Below are positions 8,327-17,072 of a stretch of 64,000 nt of DNA, in pieces. Below the pieces are notes generated by a model, which was not told the origin of the DNA, ran no database searches, and was given only the letters and a program-made list of their open reading frames with translations. The stretch comes from Kitasatospora herbaricolor (GTDB lineage Bacteria; Actinomycetota; Actinomycetes; Streptomycetales; Streptomycetaceae). The first letter of the stretch is position 1. Every line of letters begins with the position of its first letter. The stretch spans positions 5,208,001-5,272,000 of the forward strand of contig NZ_JAUSVA010000002.1 of NCBI RefSeq assembly GCF_030813695.1, in the 5' to 3' direction. Position numbers and translations under genes: made by a program.

Positions 8327-9351
8327 GCGGCCACCACCTTGCGGCGGCGTACCAGCACGACCAGGACGGGGACGCCGACCAGGGCGGTCATCACCCCGGC
8401 GGGCACCTCCGAGGGCGGGAAGAGCACCCGGCCCAGGGCGTCCGCGAGCAGCAGCAGCGCGGGCCCGAGCACGGCCGAGAGGGTGAGCACCCAGCGGTGG
8501 TCGGCGCCGACCAGGGCGCGGGCCGCGTGCGGCACGGCCAGGCCGACGAAGGCGATCGGGCCGGCGGCGGCGACCGCCGAGCCGGTCAGCACGGTCGCGC
8601 CGAGCGCGCCGGTGGCCCGGACCAGTCCGGTCCTGGCCCCCAGGCCCTTGGCGGTGTCGTCGCCGAGCGCCAGCGCGTCCAGGCCCCGGGCGACCGCGAA
8701 CACCAGCAGCAGCCCGGCCAGCAGGAAGGGCATCAGCTGCCAGGCGACGTCGGCGGTCCGCCCGGAGAGCGAGCCGACCTGCCAGAACCGGAACTGGTCC
8801 ATGGTGGCGGAGTCGGTGGTGAGCACCAGGGTGTTGAGCGAGGCGATGAAGGCGGACATCGCGGCCCCGGCCAGGGCCAGCTTGACCGGTGTCGCGCCGC
8901 CGAGGCCGCGCCCGGCCAGGGCGTGGACCAGGACGGCGGCAAGCGCCGCGCCGGCGAAGCCGAACCAGACGTACCCGGTGGGCGAACCCACCCCGAAGAC
9001 GGAGATCGCGACCACCACGCCGGCCGCCGCGCCCTGGCTGACGCCGAGGATGCCGGGGTCGGCGATCGGGTTGCGGGTGATGCCCTGCATCACGGTGCCG
9101 GCCAGTCCGAGCGCCGCGCCGACCGCCAGGCCGACCACGGTGCGCGGCACCCGCAGCTCGCGGACGACCACCGCGTCGGTGGTGTCCCCGCCGTGCAGCA
9201 GGGCGGCGACCGTCTCGCCGAGCGGGATGCCGCGGCTGCCGACGGTGAGGCTCAGCAGCACGGCGGCGGCCAGCACGGCCAGCGCGGCGGCGAGCCAGAG
9301 GATGCGCCGGCGCAGCAGGCGCAGCTTGCCGGGCGCGGTGGTCTCGGTCAT
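8323..9351 (-). CDS. FecCD-family iron-siderophore permease (first subunit)
   Basis: A 342-residue polytopic protein and first gene of the importer operon. Family marks include RELRVPRTVVGLAVGAALG, ITRNPIADPGILGVSQGAA, FVGLAVPHAARALVG and the terminal SEVPAGVMTALVGVPVLVVL. It is related to its neighbour throughout, as usual for FecC/FecD or FepD/FepG pairs. Translation of the second permease is coupled through a GTGA overlap. The iron box about 110 bases upstream indicates repression under iron sufficiency. Confidence 0.94.
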   Translation of the reverse strand: MTETTAPGKLRLLRRRILWLAAALAVLAAAVLLSLTVGSRGIPLGETVAALLHGGDTTDAVVVRELRVPRTVVGLAVGAALGLAGTVMQGITRNPIADPGILGVSQGAAAGVVVAISVFGVGSPTGYVWFGFAGAALAAVLVHALAGRGLGGATPVKLALAGAAMSAFIASLNTLVLTTDSATMDQFRFWQVGSLSGRTADVAWQLMPFLLAGLLLVFAVARGLDALALGDDTAKGLGARTGLVRATGALGATVLTGSAVAAAGPIAFVGLAVPHAARALVGADHRWVLTLSAVLGPALLLLADALGRVLFPPSEVPAGVMTALVGVPVLVVLVRRRKVVAA

Positions 9352-9458
9352 GGGTCCCTTCCTGCTCCTCCCCGGGGCGTCGCCGAGGGCTTCCCCGGCG
9401 ACCGGCCGGGGTGGCCCCGCCCGGGCGTGGGGCTCGGGGGAGAGGGACCGCCAACAGC

Positions 9459-9477
9459 TTAGGCAACGCTAACCTCG
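9459..9477 (-). promoter_or_regulatory. DmdR/IdeR-type iron box
   Basis: ttaggcaacgctaacct at 9459-9475 matches the DtxR-family iron-box consensus (TTAGGTTAGGCTAACCTAA) in both half-sites, TTAGG and GCTAACCT. It lies about 110 bases upstream of the siderophore importer operon, so iron-loaded DmdR1 should repress these genes. The HAD gene starts 56 bases away on the other strand and could also be affected. Confidence 0.8.
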
Positions 9478-9532
9478 AGGTCGGCGACGGGGCGGACCAG
9501 GCCCCGGACCAGGGGTGGCATAGCCTGGCGGC

Positions 9533-10219
9533 ATGCCCTCGACGCCCGCCGCAGCCGCGGTCCTCCCCTCGGCCGTGACCTCGCCCGCCGCCTCCGCAGG
9601 GGCCGCCGCCGGCCCGCTGACCGTGGGTTTCGACCTCGACATGACGCTGCTGGACACCCGGCCCGGCATCAAGGCCACCTACCAGGCCCTGTCGGCCGAG
9701 ACCGGCACGTACGTCGACGGCGACCTGGTGACCACCCGGCTCGGCCCGCCGCTGACCGACGAGCTGCGCAACTGGTTCCCGGAGGCGGAGGTGCAGGCGG
9801 TCGCCGCCCGGTACCGGGAGCTGTACCGGGAGCTGGCCTTCGCCCCGACGGTGGCGCTGCCCGGCGCCCACGAGGCGATCGAGGCGGTCCGCGCGGCCGG
9901 CGGCCGGGTGGCCGTGATCACCGGGAAGTACGAGCCGAACGCCCTGCTGCATCTGGAGCACGCGGCCCTGCACGCCGACGTGCTGGTCGGCGACCTCTGG
10001 GCGGAGGGCAAGGGCGACGCGCTGCGCGAGCACGGCGCCACCGTGTACGTCGGGGACCACCTGGGCGACGTCCGCGGCGCGATCCGGGCCGGGGCGGTGG
10101 CGGTCGGCGTGGCCACCGGCCCGTACACGGCGGAGGAGCTGCTGGCGGCCGGCGCGGACGTGGTGCTGGCGGACCTCACCGAGTTCCCGGGCTGGCTGGC
10201 CGGCCACCTCGGCCGGTAG
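9533..10219 (+). CDS. HAD-family hydrolase (phosphoglycolate-phosphatase-like)
   Basis: A 228-residue protein with an Ala/Pro-rich N-terminal extension of about 28 residues. HAD motif I is FDLDMTLLDT, where the two Asp residues are the nucleophile and acid/base. A helical cap follows (GDLVTTRLGPPL...), then motif II VITGK and motif IV VGDHLGDV. The cap and motif spacing fit the Gph/PGP subgroup of small-molecule phosphatases. The substrate is not predictable. It is divergent from the siderophore operon and convergent with the small membrane protein downstream. Confidence 0.88.
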   Translation: MPSTPAAAAVLPSAVTSPAASAGAAAGPLTVGFDLDMTLLDTRPGIKATYQALSAETGTYVDGDLVTTRLGPPLTDELRNWFPEAEVQAVAARYRELYRELAFAPTVALPGAHEAIEAVRAAGGRVAVITGKYEPNALLHLEHAALHADVLVGDLWAEGKGDALREHGATVYVGDHLGDVRGAIRAGAVAVGVATGPYTAEELLAAGADVVLADLTEFPGWLAGHLGR

Positions 10220-10241
10220 CCGCCGGTAGCGGTCGGCCGCA

Positions 10242-10260
10242 CCCGGGAGGGGCGCCCGGG
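10242..10260. terminator. Possible short hairpin between convergent genes
   Basis: cccggg at 10242-10247 pairs with cccggg at 10255-10260 across a seven-base G-rich loop, in the 69-base gap between the convergent HAD and small membrane protein genes. The position suits a bidirectional terminator, but the stem is short and there is no U tract. Confidence 0.35.
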
Positions 10261-10288
10261 AAGCCGGCCCGGCGGTTTGGCCAGTCGG

Positions 10289-10525
10289 TCAGTCGGTCGC
10301 GGCGGCCCGGCGGCGCTGGGAGCGGGCCGAGCTGAGCATCCCCACCAGGGCCAGCAGGAAGCCGAGCGGCATCAGCATGCTGAACCAGTACGCGGCGGTC
10401 GGCAGCGGCGTCAGGCGGAAGAACAGCGGGACGAAGGTCACCAGGGTGGACACCGCGCCCAGCGCGAAGACGATCGCACCCACCCGGACGTAACGGTCGC
10501 CGCGGTCGGCGCGCTGGCTGCTCAC
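10289..10525 (-). CDS. Small membrane protein with two helices, 78 aa
   Basis: The start was set at the GTG at 10525, eight bases after GGAG, because the residues further upstream in this frame are low-complexity. The product begins SSQRADRGDRYVRVG, then has two hydrophobic segments (AIVFALGAVSTLVTFVPLFF and YWFSMLMPLGFLLALVGML) and a basic tail SARSQRRRAA. It is a typical conserved small actinobacterial membrane protein of unknown function. Confidence 0.7.
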   Translation of the reverse strand: MSSQRADRGDRYVRVGAIVFALGAVSTLVTFVPLFFRLTPLPTAAYWFSMLMPLGFLLALVGMLSSARSQRRRAAATD

Positions 10526-11026
10526 TGGTGTGCTCCTCGGACGGGACGTGGTGTTCCGCCCCAGTGTCGCAGAGGGGCCGGGGCGCCCCGGGCGGCCCGG
10601 GGAGAGGCCCGTCACGTTACGCAGTTTCACGGGCGCTGGGAGTTTCGATCGCTGCTGGGCGGGGGTATGCAGCCACTGCACGGGGCGCGTCAGGTGTGCC
10701 CCGCTTTCCGGCCGGGGGTGTGAGCCAGTGGACAGCGCCGTGTCGCGGTCCGGCCAGGCCAGGCCCGGTCCGGCCCCCTCCGCCAGACTCGCGTGGGGGC
10801 CCGCGGTACGAGAACGGGCCCACGCCGAGGATCCGAGGCCGTGACAGACCGTTAGTCTGCTCCGGCGGGGCGCCGGACGTGGGTCGCCGCGCGGTACGGG
10901 CCGATCCCGGCCCCCCGTCACCCGGAGCCGTCCGCAGCGGTCACCCCGACCGTTCGTCCAGAGCCATCCATCCAGGGATCCCCGGCGCGCCGGGGGCCTT
11001 CACACCCACCCCGAGGACTGTTCGAG
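10526..11026. other. Gene-free stretch before the cold-shock gene
   Basis: About 500 bases between divergent genes. I see no convincing gene. The part nearest the cold-shock gene probably holds its promoter and a long untranslated leader, which is common for csp genes, but no clear -10/-35 pair or hairpin stands out. Confidence 0.4.
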
Positions 11027-11410
11027 ATGCCCACCGGCCAGGTCAAGTGGTTCAACGAGACGAAGGGCTACGGCTTTCTGTCGCGCGACGACGGCGGCGA
11101 GGTCTTCGTCCACACCAAGGCGCTGCCCACCGGTGTCACCGTGCTCAAGCCGGGCCAGCGGGTGGAGTTCGGCGTGGTCGCCGGCCACCGCGGCGACCAG
11201 GCGATGTCCGTGGCGCTGCTGGAGGCGCTGCCGTCGGTGGCCGCCGCCCAGCGCAAGAGCGCCGACGACATGGCGCCGATCGTCCAGGACCTCATCACCA
11301 CCCTGGACGCGGTGCTCCCGGGCCTCCAGCACGGGCGCTACCCGGCGAAGCCGACCGGCCAGAAGCTGGCCGCGCTGCTGCGCGCGGTCGCCGACCAGTT
11401 CGACGTCTGA
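11027..11410 (+). CDS. Cold-shock-domain protein with C-terminal extension
   Basis: Residues 1-65 are a cold-shock domain: GQVKWFNETKGYGFLS (containing RNP1, KGYGFLS) and VFVHT (RNP2-like). Unlike the 67-residue classical CspA, this 127-residue protein has an additional helical C-terminal half (DDMAPIVQDLITTLDAVLPG...GQKLAALLRAVADQF). This long form is a known conserved type in streptomycetes. It should bind single-stranded RNA/DNA in the cytoplasm. It is convergent with mqnD, with a hairpin between them. Confidence 0.93.
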   Translation: MPTGQVKWFNETKGYGFLSRDDGGEVFVHTKALPTGVTVLKPGQRVEFGVVAGHRGDQAMSVALLEALPSVAAAQRKSADDMAPIVQDLITTLDAVLPGLQHGRYPAKPTGQKLAALLRAVADQFDV

Positions 11411-11431
11411 CCCCGGTCCGGCCGCTCCGAC

Positions 11432-11451
11432 CCCCGGCGTCCGCGCCGGGG
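11432..11451. terminator. Bidirectional hairpin between csp and mqnD
   Basis: An 8-bp perfect stem (ccccggcg / cgccgggg) with a tccg loop sits in the 42-base gap between the two convergent genes, one base before the mqnD stop. No U tract is present, which is usual for actinobacterial terminators. Confidence 0.6.
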
Positions 11452-11452
11452 C

Positions 11453-12325
11453 TCAGAAGTCCAGCGCACCCGGGCCCAGCGCGGGGACGAGTCCCTCGGC
11501 GGCGGCCCGGGTGAGCAGGCCGCGCACGGCGGCGTAGCCCTCCTCGCCGAGGTCCGCGGTGAACTCGTTGACGTACAGCCCGATGTGCTGGTCGGCGACG
11601 GCCGGGTCCATCTCCTGGGAGTGCGCCAGGACGTACCCGCGGCTGGCGGCCGGGTCCGCCCAGGCCTGCCGGACGGACGCCCGGATCGTCTCCGCGATCT
11701 CCCGCAGCCGCTGCGCGCCGAGCGAGCGCCGGGCGACGATCGCCCCGAGCGGGATCGGCAGGCCGGTGTCCTGCTCCCAGGCCTCGCCCATGTCGGCGAG
11801 CTTGCGCAGGCCGTACTCCTGGTAGGTGAAGCGGGCCTCGTGGATCACCAGGCCGGCGTCCACCCGGCCGTCCCGCACGGCGGGCATGATCTCGTCGAAC
11901 GGCAGCACCACCACCTCGCCGAGCCCGCCCGGCACCGCCCGGGCGGCCCAGATCCGGAACAGCAGGTAGGCGGTGGAGCGCTCGGACGGCACCGCGACGG
12001 TCTTTCCGCTCAGGTCGTCCGGCGCGTCCGGGCGGGTGAGCACCAGCGGGCCGCAGCCCCGCCCCAGCGCCCCGCCGCAGGGCAGCAGCGCGTACTCGTC
12101 CAGCACCCAGGGCAGCGCGCCGTAGCTGATCTTCAGCACGTCGAGCTCTCGCCCGGCGCCGGGCCGGGGGGACCCGCCCCGTGCGGCCAGGCCGTTGGTG
12201 ACGTCGATGTCCGCGAAGGTCACCTCGGGCGCGTCGGCGCCGGGCACCAGGCCGTGCGCCCAGGCGTGGAAGACGAAGGTGTCGTTCGGGCAGGGGGAGT
12301 AGGCGATGCGCAGGGTCTCAGCCAC
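11453..12325 (-). CDS. mqnD: 1,4-dihydroxy-6-naphthoate synthase MqnD
   Basis: A 290-residue protein beginning LRIAYSPCPNDTFVFHAWAHG, the hallmark of MqnD, with LDVLKISYGALPWVLDEYALL further on. MqnD acts in the futalosine route to menaquinone, converting cyclic dehypoxanthinylfutalosine to 1,4-dihydroxy-6-naphthoate. Its fold resembles periplasmic-binding proteins. Its ATG overlaps the 3' end of mqnB by eight bases, so the two are co-translated. A run of SPRPGAGRELDV after LAARGG may be a local insertion relative to relatives. Confidence 0.94.
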   Translation of the reverse strand: MAETLRIAYSPCPNDTFVFHAWAHGLVPGADAPEVTFADIDVTNGLAARGGSPRPGAGRELDVLKISYGALPWVLDEYALLPCGGALGRGCGPLVLTRPDAPDDLSGKTVAVPSERSTAYLLFRIWAARAVPGGLGEVVVLPFDEIMPAVRDGRVDAGLVIHEARFTYQEYGLRKLADMGEAWEQDTGLPIPLGAIVARRSLGAQRLREIAETIRASVRQAWADPAASRGYVLAHSQEMDPAVADQHIGLYVNEFTADLGEEGYAAVRGLLTRAAAEGLVPALGPGALDF

Positions 12326-13079
12326 GGTGGACCTCCTTGAGCAGCTCCGGGTAGGGCAGGGCGGCGAACGCCCCGGCCAGCGCGGCCAGCGCCTCGCCGA
12401 TCCGCCAGGCCGAGCGGTCGCGCGGGCCCACCGCGTTGGAGACGGTACGGACCTCCAGCGCCGGCAGGCCGTGCCGGGCGGCGGCCTCGGCCACGCCGAA
12501 GCCCTCCATCGCCTCGGCGGCCGCGCCGGGGTGCCGGGCGGCCAGCTCGGCGGCCCGCCCGGCGGTGCCGGTGACGGTGGAGACGGTGAGCACGGCCCCG
12601 GTGGCGACGGTCAGGCCGGCGGCCCGCAGCGCCCCGGCGGCCGCCAGGGCCGCGCCCGGCGGCGGGGTGTGCCGGACGGTGCCGAAGCCCAGCGCGGTGA
12701 CGTCGGCGAAGCCCTCGGGCGTCTCGGCGCCCAGGTCGGCGGCGACGATCGCGTCCGCGACCACCACCGAGCCGATCGGGGCGTGCGGGGCGAAGCCGCC
12801 GGCGATCCCGGCCGGGACCACCAGGTCGTAGCGGTGCAGCGCGAGAGCGGTCGCGGCGCCGGCGGCGGCCGCGGCGGGCCCCACCCCGGCGGCCAGCACG
12901 TCGATCGCGGTACCGGCCCGCCCGGCGCGGTGCAGGACGCCCCCGGGCAGCGGCAGCGGGCGGGAGTCGTCACCCAGGCCGCGCAGCACCGCCTCGGCCT
13001 CGGGGGCGACGGCGACCACGACGAGCAGCCGGGCCTGCGGGAGGCCCGGCTGCTCGGTGTCGCTCGTTCGGGTGGTCAC
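12318..13079 (-). CDS. mqnB: Futalosine hydrolase MqnB
   Basis: A 253-residue member of the PNP/UDP nucleoside phosphorylase superfamily: LLVVVAVAPEAEAVLRGL at the start, the VVPAGIAGGFAPHAPIGSVVVAD segment in the middle, and AMEGFGVAEAAARHGLPALEVRTVSN near the end (the glutamate before GFG is the usual ribose-binding residue). MqnB removes hypoxanthine from futalosine. The downstream overlap with mqnD confirms a menaquinone operon. The start is followed by a short non-homologous lead of about 15 residues. Confidence 0.92.
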   Translation of the reverse strand: MTTRTSDTEQPGLPQARLLVVVAVAPEAEAVLRGLGDDSRPLPLPGGVLHRAGRAGTAIDVLAAGVGPAAAAAGAATALALHRYDLVVPAGIAGGFAPHAPIGSVVVADAIVAADLGAETPEGFADVTALGFGTVRHTPPPGAALAAAGALRAAGLTVATGAVLTVSTVTGTAGRAAELAARHPGAAAEAMEGFGVAEAAARHGLPALEVRTVSNAVGPRDRSAWRIGEALAALAGAFAALPYPELLKEVHRG

Positions 13080-13090
13080 CGCGGGCGCGG

Positions 13091-13615
13091 TCAGGCGTCC
13101 TGGGTCTTCAGCTGGAAGTACCAGACCGCGTAGATGTCCTGGGTCTTCGGGTCGGACTCGACCACGGTGAGCAGGGTCTTGCCGGTCGCCGAGAGCGCGG
13201 TCGAGGCGGGCACCGAGCCGGACCAGGTCTGGCCGGTGTTGGCGTTCGCCAGGCTGAACTGGCCCTGCTGGCCGCCGTTGGTGAAGGCGAACCAGCCCTT
13301 GTCGGCCACCTGGGGGGTCACGCCGACGCCGATCCGGTCGCTGGCGACCACGTCGGAGGACGGGATCTTGCCGTCGGCCAGGGCCTCCTTGGCCTTGGTC
13401 TGGCAGTCCGCCTGCTCGTTCTCCGTCATGGCGGTACCGGTGCCGCCGCAGAACGGGCGGTCGATCTCCTGCGAGGAGCGGCCGACGGTCACGGTGACGC
13501 GCTTGTCACTGGGCTGGTCCTGGCCGGTCGCGTACGCGATGGACCCGCCGACCGTGCCGGCGCCGATCACGACGACGGCGCCGACTGCGGCGATGACACG
13601 GGTGCTGAGGCTCAT
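13091..13615 (-). CDS. Secreted/anchored DUF2771-like protein
   Basis: A 174-residue protein with an N-terminal hydrophobic signal (RVIAAVGAVVVIGAGTVGGSIAYA) and a mature domain with two or three Cys (PFCGGTG, ADCQTK). The C-terminal half is beta-rich, ending VVESDPKTQDIYAVWYFQLK. It ends 11 bases before mqnB in the same direction. A DUF2771 protein is commonly found beside the futalosine genes in streptomycetes and I think this is that protein, from context and size. Its function is unknown. Confidence 0.65.
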   Translation of the reverse strand: MSLSTRVIAAVGAVVVIGAGTVGGSIAYATGQDQPSDKRVTVTVGRSSQEIDRPFCGGTGTAMTENEQADCQTKAKEALADGKIPSSDVVASDRIGVGVTPQVADKGWFAFTNGGQQGQFSLANANTGQTWSGSVPASTALSATGKTLLTVVESDPKTQDIYAVWYFQLKTQDA

Positions 13616-13745
13616 GGCAGAGAGGCTACCGGGCTTTGCCGATCACGCTACGCCGGGGTCGGCCACCGCGTGTTGTCCCGCCCCCGCACGGGCCGCCCGG
13701 GGCGCTCGCGGGCCGGCCCGGGCCTCCCCGCGGCCGCCGTCCCGC

Positions 13746-15428
13746 TCAGGCCACCTTGGCGGTCGCGGGCCGGCGGCGCAGCCCGATCCTGAACAGCGAG
13801 CGGACGGTCCACAGCAGGACCAGGCCCACCACGCCCGCCGCCACCGACAGGCCCAGCGCGCCGTCCAGCGGCATGGTGATGCCCAGCGCGCCGCCCGCCA
13901 CCCAGCTCAGCTGGAGCAGCGTCTCCGAGCGGGCGAACGCCGAGGTCCGGACGGACTCGGGGACGTCCCGCTGGATCAGCGCGTCCAGGGCCAGCTTGCC
14001 CAGCGAGGCCGCCGTCCCGGCCGCGGCGGCGACCACCACCACCGTCAGCACCCCGTACCAGAGCGCGGCGGCGCCGGCGGCCAGCGTGGCCACCAGCAGC
14101 ATCGCGGTGACGATCGCCTCCGAGCGCCGGGTGCGCAGCCAGGAGCCGAGCACCGAGCCGAGCGCGTTGCCGGCGCCGGCCGCCACCGCGACCAGGCCCA
14201 GCGCGACGGTCGGCTGCAGCCCGCCGATCGGGTCGTCCCGGAGCAGGAAGGCCAGGAACATCACCAGGAACCCCACCAGCCAGCGGAGCGTGGCCACCGC
14301 CCGCAGGGCGAGGATCACCGACGGGCCGACGGTCCGCAGGTTGGCCTTCGGCTGCTGGGCCTTCGGCGGCTCCGGCCGCGGGTGCAGGTGCAGGGGGCCG
14401 TGCGGCTGGTCGTCGGCGTGCAGCACGGCCCGCTGCTCGCCCTTGGCCGAGTCCACCTTGTGCGGCAGGTGGAAGGCCATCAGGGTGCCGACGACGAAGA
14501 CCAGGAAGGCGCCGCGCAGCGGCCAGCCGGGGCCGATCAGGTGCAGCCCCGCGCCGATCGGCGCGCCGACGAAGGTGGCCAGCAGCCCGGCCAGGGTGAC
14601 CCGGGAGTTCGCCTTCACCAGCGACAGCCGGCTCGGCAGCAGCCGGGGCACCACGACGCTGCGCACCACCCCGTACGCCTTGGACGCCACCAGTACGCCG
14701 AGCGCCTCCGGGTACAGCGCGATGCCGCCGCCGACCACGGTGCCCGCCATCGTCCAGGCCAGCACGGCGCGGGCCAGCATCGAGGTGGCCATCGCGGCCC
14801 GGCGGCCGTGCGGCAGCCGGTCCAGCAGCGGGCCGATCACCGGGGCCAGCAGGGCGAACGGCGCCATCGTGATCAGCAGGTAGAGCCCGACCCGGCCGCG
14901 GGCCTCGCCGGTGGGCACCGAGAAGAAGATCGTGGAGGCCAGCGCGATGGTGATCAGCATGTCGCCGAAGGAGTTCAGCGCGTGCAGCTCGATCAGTTTG
15001 GCGAGACCGGACTCGCCGGCGCCCTCGGCCGAGGTGGCCTTGCGGATCCGCCGGCCGGTGCCGTGCACCACCCGGCCGGTCCGCAGCCCGGCGGCGGAGG
15101 CGCCGCGGACCAGGAAATTACGGGTGTCGGGGAACTCGTCCTCGCCGGGATCCCCCTCGGGGGCCTCGCCGAGGCCGGGTTCCCCGCCGGAGGCCTCGTC
15201 GAGCTCGGGGGCCTTGTCGAGGTCAGGACGGGTGCCGGGCCCTGCGACAGGGCCGTGCTCGGCGCCCGCGCCGGGCGGCGGCGAACCGTCCACCGGCCGC
15301 GGCTCGTCGCCGTCAGCAGGGAGGACCTGGGGTTGTCGTCGCGGCACGGCGGCCGACTCGTCGGGGCTGCCGGCCTGCGAGGCGTGCCGTGCGTGCTGCG
15401 ACGGGTCATCTTCCGCCACATAGGCCAT
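13746..15428 (-). CDS. MFS transporter with long hydrophilic N-terminus
   Basis: The start was taken at the ATG at 15428; the product has about 560 residues. The first about 135 residues are polar and rich in Pro, Glu and Asp (GEPGLGEAPEGDPGEDEFPD). About twelve helices follow, starting near HALNSFGDMLITIALASTIFF, with the MFS loop motif as LLDRLPHGRRAAM. A hydrophilic central loop carries DSAKGEQRAVLHADDQPHG, and a basic C-terminus GLRRRPATAKVA. No substrate can be inferred. It is divergent from the DUF3027 gene. Confidence 0.85.
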   Translation of the reverse strand: MAYVAEDDPSQHARHASQAGSPDESAAVPRRQPQVLPADGDEPRPVDGSPPPGAGAEHGPVAGPGTRPDLDKAPELDEASGGEPGLGEAPEGDPGEDEFPDTRNFLVRGASAAGLRTGRVVHGTGRRIRKATSAEGAGESGLAKLIELHALNSFGDMLITIALASTIFFSVPTGEARGRVGLYLLITMAPFALLAPVIGPLLDRLPHGRRAAMATSMLARAVLAWTMAGTVVGGGIALYPEALGVLVASKAYGVVRSVVVPRLLPSRLSLVKANSRVTLAGLLATFVGAPIGAGLHLIGPGWPLRGAFLVFVVGTLMAFHLPHKVDSAKGEQRAVLHADDQPHGPLHLHPRPEPPKAQQPKANLRTVGPSVILALRAVATLRWLVGFLVMFLAFLLRDDPIGGLQPTVALGLVAVAAGAGNALGSVLGSWLRTRRSEAIVTAMLLVATLAAGAAALWYGVLTVVVVAAAAGTAASLGKLALDALIQRDVPESVRTSAFARSETLLQLSWVAGGALGITMPLDGALGLSVAAGVVGLVLLWTVRSLFRIGLRRRPATAKVA

Positions 15429-15751
15429 CCTGCCCGAGAAACCCGGCCGGGACGAGGGATTGGGCTCCGCTCGGCGCGGCCCGTGCACCCGCCGGGGTGT
15501 CCGACGGTCGGACGGCTCGGGCCCCGGGCTGTCCCCGGTGGCTGACCGACGGGTAGCCTGCCCTGTGCGTCACCACCCTGGGCGTCACCACACGTACCGC
15601 AGGGCCGCCGAGGGGGGAACCGGGCGAGGCGAGCGGCGCGGTCGGTACCCGGAGGGGCTCGCGGTCGCGCAGAATGGACGAGAGAACCCGAGCCGCGACG
15701 GAACAGGCAACACGCCGTAGGCAACAGAAGAACTGGGAGAGAATCGACGCC

Positions 15752-16645
15752 GTGAGTGCTGCGATGCGAAGCCGTACCCCCGATCGGCTCTGTGCCGAGG
15801 CCGTCGAACTCGCCCGGCAGGCAGCGGCCGAGGCGGTCGGAGCGGAAACCGTGGGGGCACACCTCGGCGCCCAGGCGGACGCCGAGCGGGTCGTCACCCA
15901 CACTTTCGAGTGTCTGGACGCCGCCTACCGGGGCTGGCACTGGGCCGTCACCGTGGCCCGCGCCCCGCGCGCCAAGAACGTCACCCTGGACGAGGTCGTC
16001 CTGCTGCCCGGCGACGACGCCGTCCTCGCCCCGCAGTGGGTGCCGTGGAGCGAGCGGCTGCGCCCCGGCGACATGGGCCCGGGCGACCTGCTGCCCACAG
16101 ACGCCGACGACCTCCGGCTGGAGCCGGGCTGGACGGGCGAGGACGAGCCCGCACCCAACTCGGTCGTGGCCCTCGCCGACGCCGACGACCTGGAGATCAC
16201 CGACCCGACCATCCAGCCCGCCCCGGCGCGGGCCCGGATCGGGGCGATCGCCGAGGAGCTGGGCCTGGGCCGCCCCCGGGTGCTCTCCCGGCTCGGCCTG
16301 CACTTGGCAGCCGACCGCTGGGAGCAGGCGCACGGCCCGCAGACCCCGATGGCGCAGGCCGCTCCGGCGTCCTGCAACAGCTGTGGGTTCCTGATCCCGA
16401 TCGGCGGCTCGCTGGGCCAGGCCTTCGGTGTCTGCGGCAACGAGTTCGGCCCGGCGGACGGCCAGATCGTGTCCTTCGCCTACGGCTGCGGCGGTCACTC
16501 CGAGGCCGCCGTCATCCCGGCGCCGCCGGCGCCGTCCGAGCTGATCCTCGACGAACTGGTCATCGAGCCGCTCCAGCTCCACCCGGACCGCTCCAGCGGT
16601 TCGGTCGAGCCCGACGCCCCGGCCGAGGAGCTCGGCCACTCCTGA
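15752..16645 (+). CDS. DUF3027 domain protein
   Basis: The start was set at the GTG at 15752 because GGGAG precedes it and the conserved part begins SAAMRSRTPDRLCAEAVELAR; an ATG at 15674 in the same frame is possible. The protein has about 297 residues. The DUF3027 core includes GWHWAVTVARAPRAKNVTLDEVVLLPGDDA and WVPWSERLRPGDMGPGDLLP. A C-terminal zinc-ribbon-like part has CNSCGFLIP...FGVCGNEFGP with three Cys, then CGGH. It is conserved in actinobacteria and of unknown function. The four Cys/His positions suggest metal binding. Confidence 0.88.
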   Translation: MSAAMRSRTPDRLCAEAVELARQAAAEAVGAETVGAHLGAQADAERVVTHTFECLDAAYRGWHWAVTVARAPRAKNVTLDEVVLLPGDDAVLAPQWVPWSERLRPGDMGPGDLLPTDADDLRLEPGWTGEDEPAPNSVVALADADDLEITDPTIQPAPARARIGAIAEELGLGRPRVLSRLGLHLAADRWEQAHGPQTPMAQAAPASCNSCGFLIPIGGSLGQAFGVCGNEFGPADGQIVSFAYGCGGHSEAAVIPAPPAPSELILDELVIEPLQLHPDRSSGSVEPDAPAEELGHS

Positions 16646-17072
16646 GGGGTCCGTCCCCTCCGGGCGCTGTCACGTCCGAGGCCGTCCGGGGCCGTCCAGG
16701 CCCGGGGCGGCCTCCGGGCTGTCCGGCCCCGGGCCGCGCGGCCGGCGGGCCCGCCCTGCGGCGTCCCGGTGGCGTCCTCGTGCCGGTGGCGTCCTGGCGG
16801 GGGATCAACTCCCGGCGGCGGCGCCGTCCGGGCCCGCCCCGGCCCCCTTCCGTCCGGCCGCGCCGGCCCGGGCCCGCACGCTCCGCGGCACCCCGCCGAA
16901 GGCCCCGCGGGCCGAGGCCGACCAGGGGCCCCGGCCGCGCCGGGCACCGCACTCAGCCCCGCCCCGAGCCCCGCCGCGAGCGCCGTCTGAGCCCCGCCCC
17001 GCCGCCCCGCCGGGTGGCCGTCCGGGCCCGGCCGCCGCCCCTGGTCCGCCGCCCACCCCGGCGCAGGGAAGA
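16646..17072. other. Gene-free GC-rich stretch
   Basis: 427 bases of extremely GC-rich, low-complexity sequence (runs of gcc, ccg, cgg) between two genes on the same strand. No convincing gene, RNA or strong hairpin could be recognised. The promoter of the following large gene presumably lies in its last 100 bases. Confidence 0.4.

Noticed and set aside
7190..9472. A 760-codon plus-strand frame opposite the siderophore permeases
   Set aside because: Composition is Gln/Arg/Gly repeats typical of antisense; the minus strand encodes permease helices.
8327..10207. Upstream part of the open frame of the second permease
   Set aside because: It overlaps the first permease and the HAD gene in other frames and is Arg/Gly/Ala-rich noise. 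The real start is the GTG at 8326 overlapping the previous stop.
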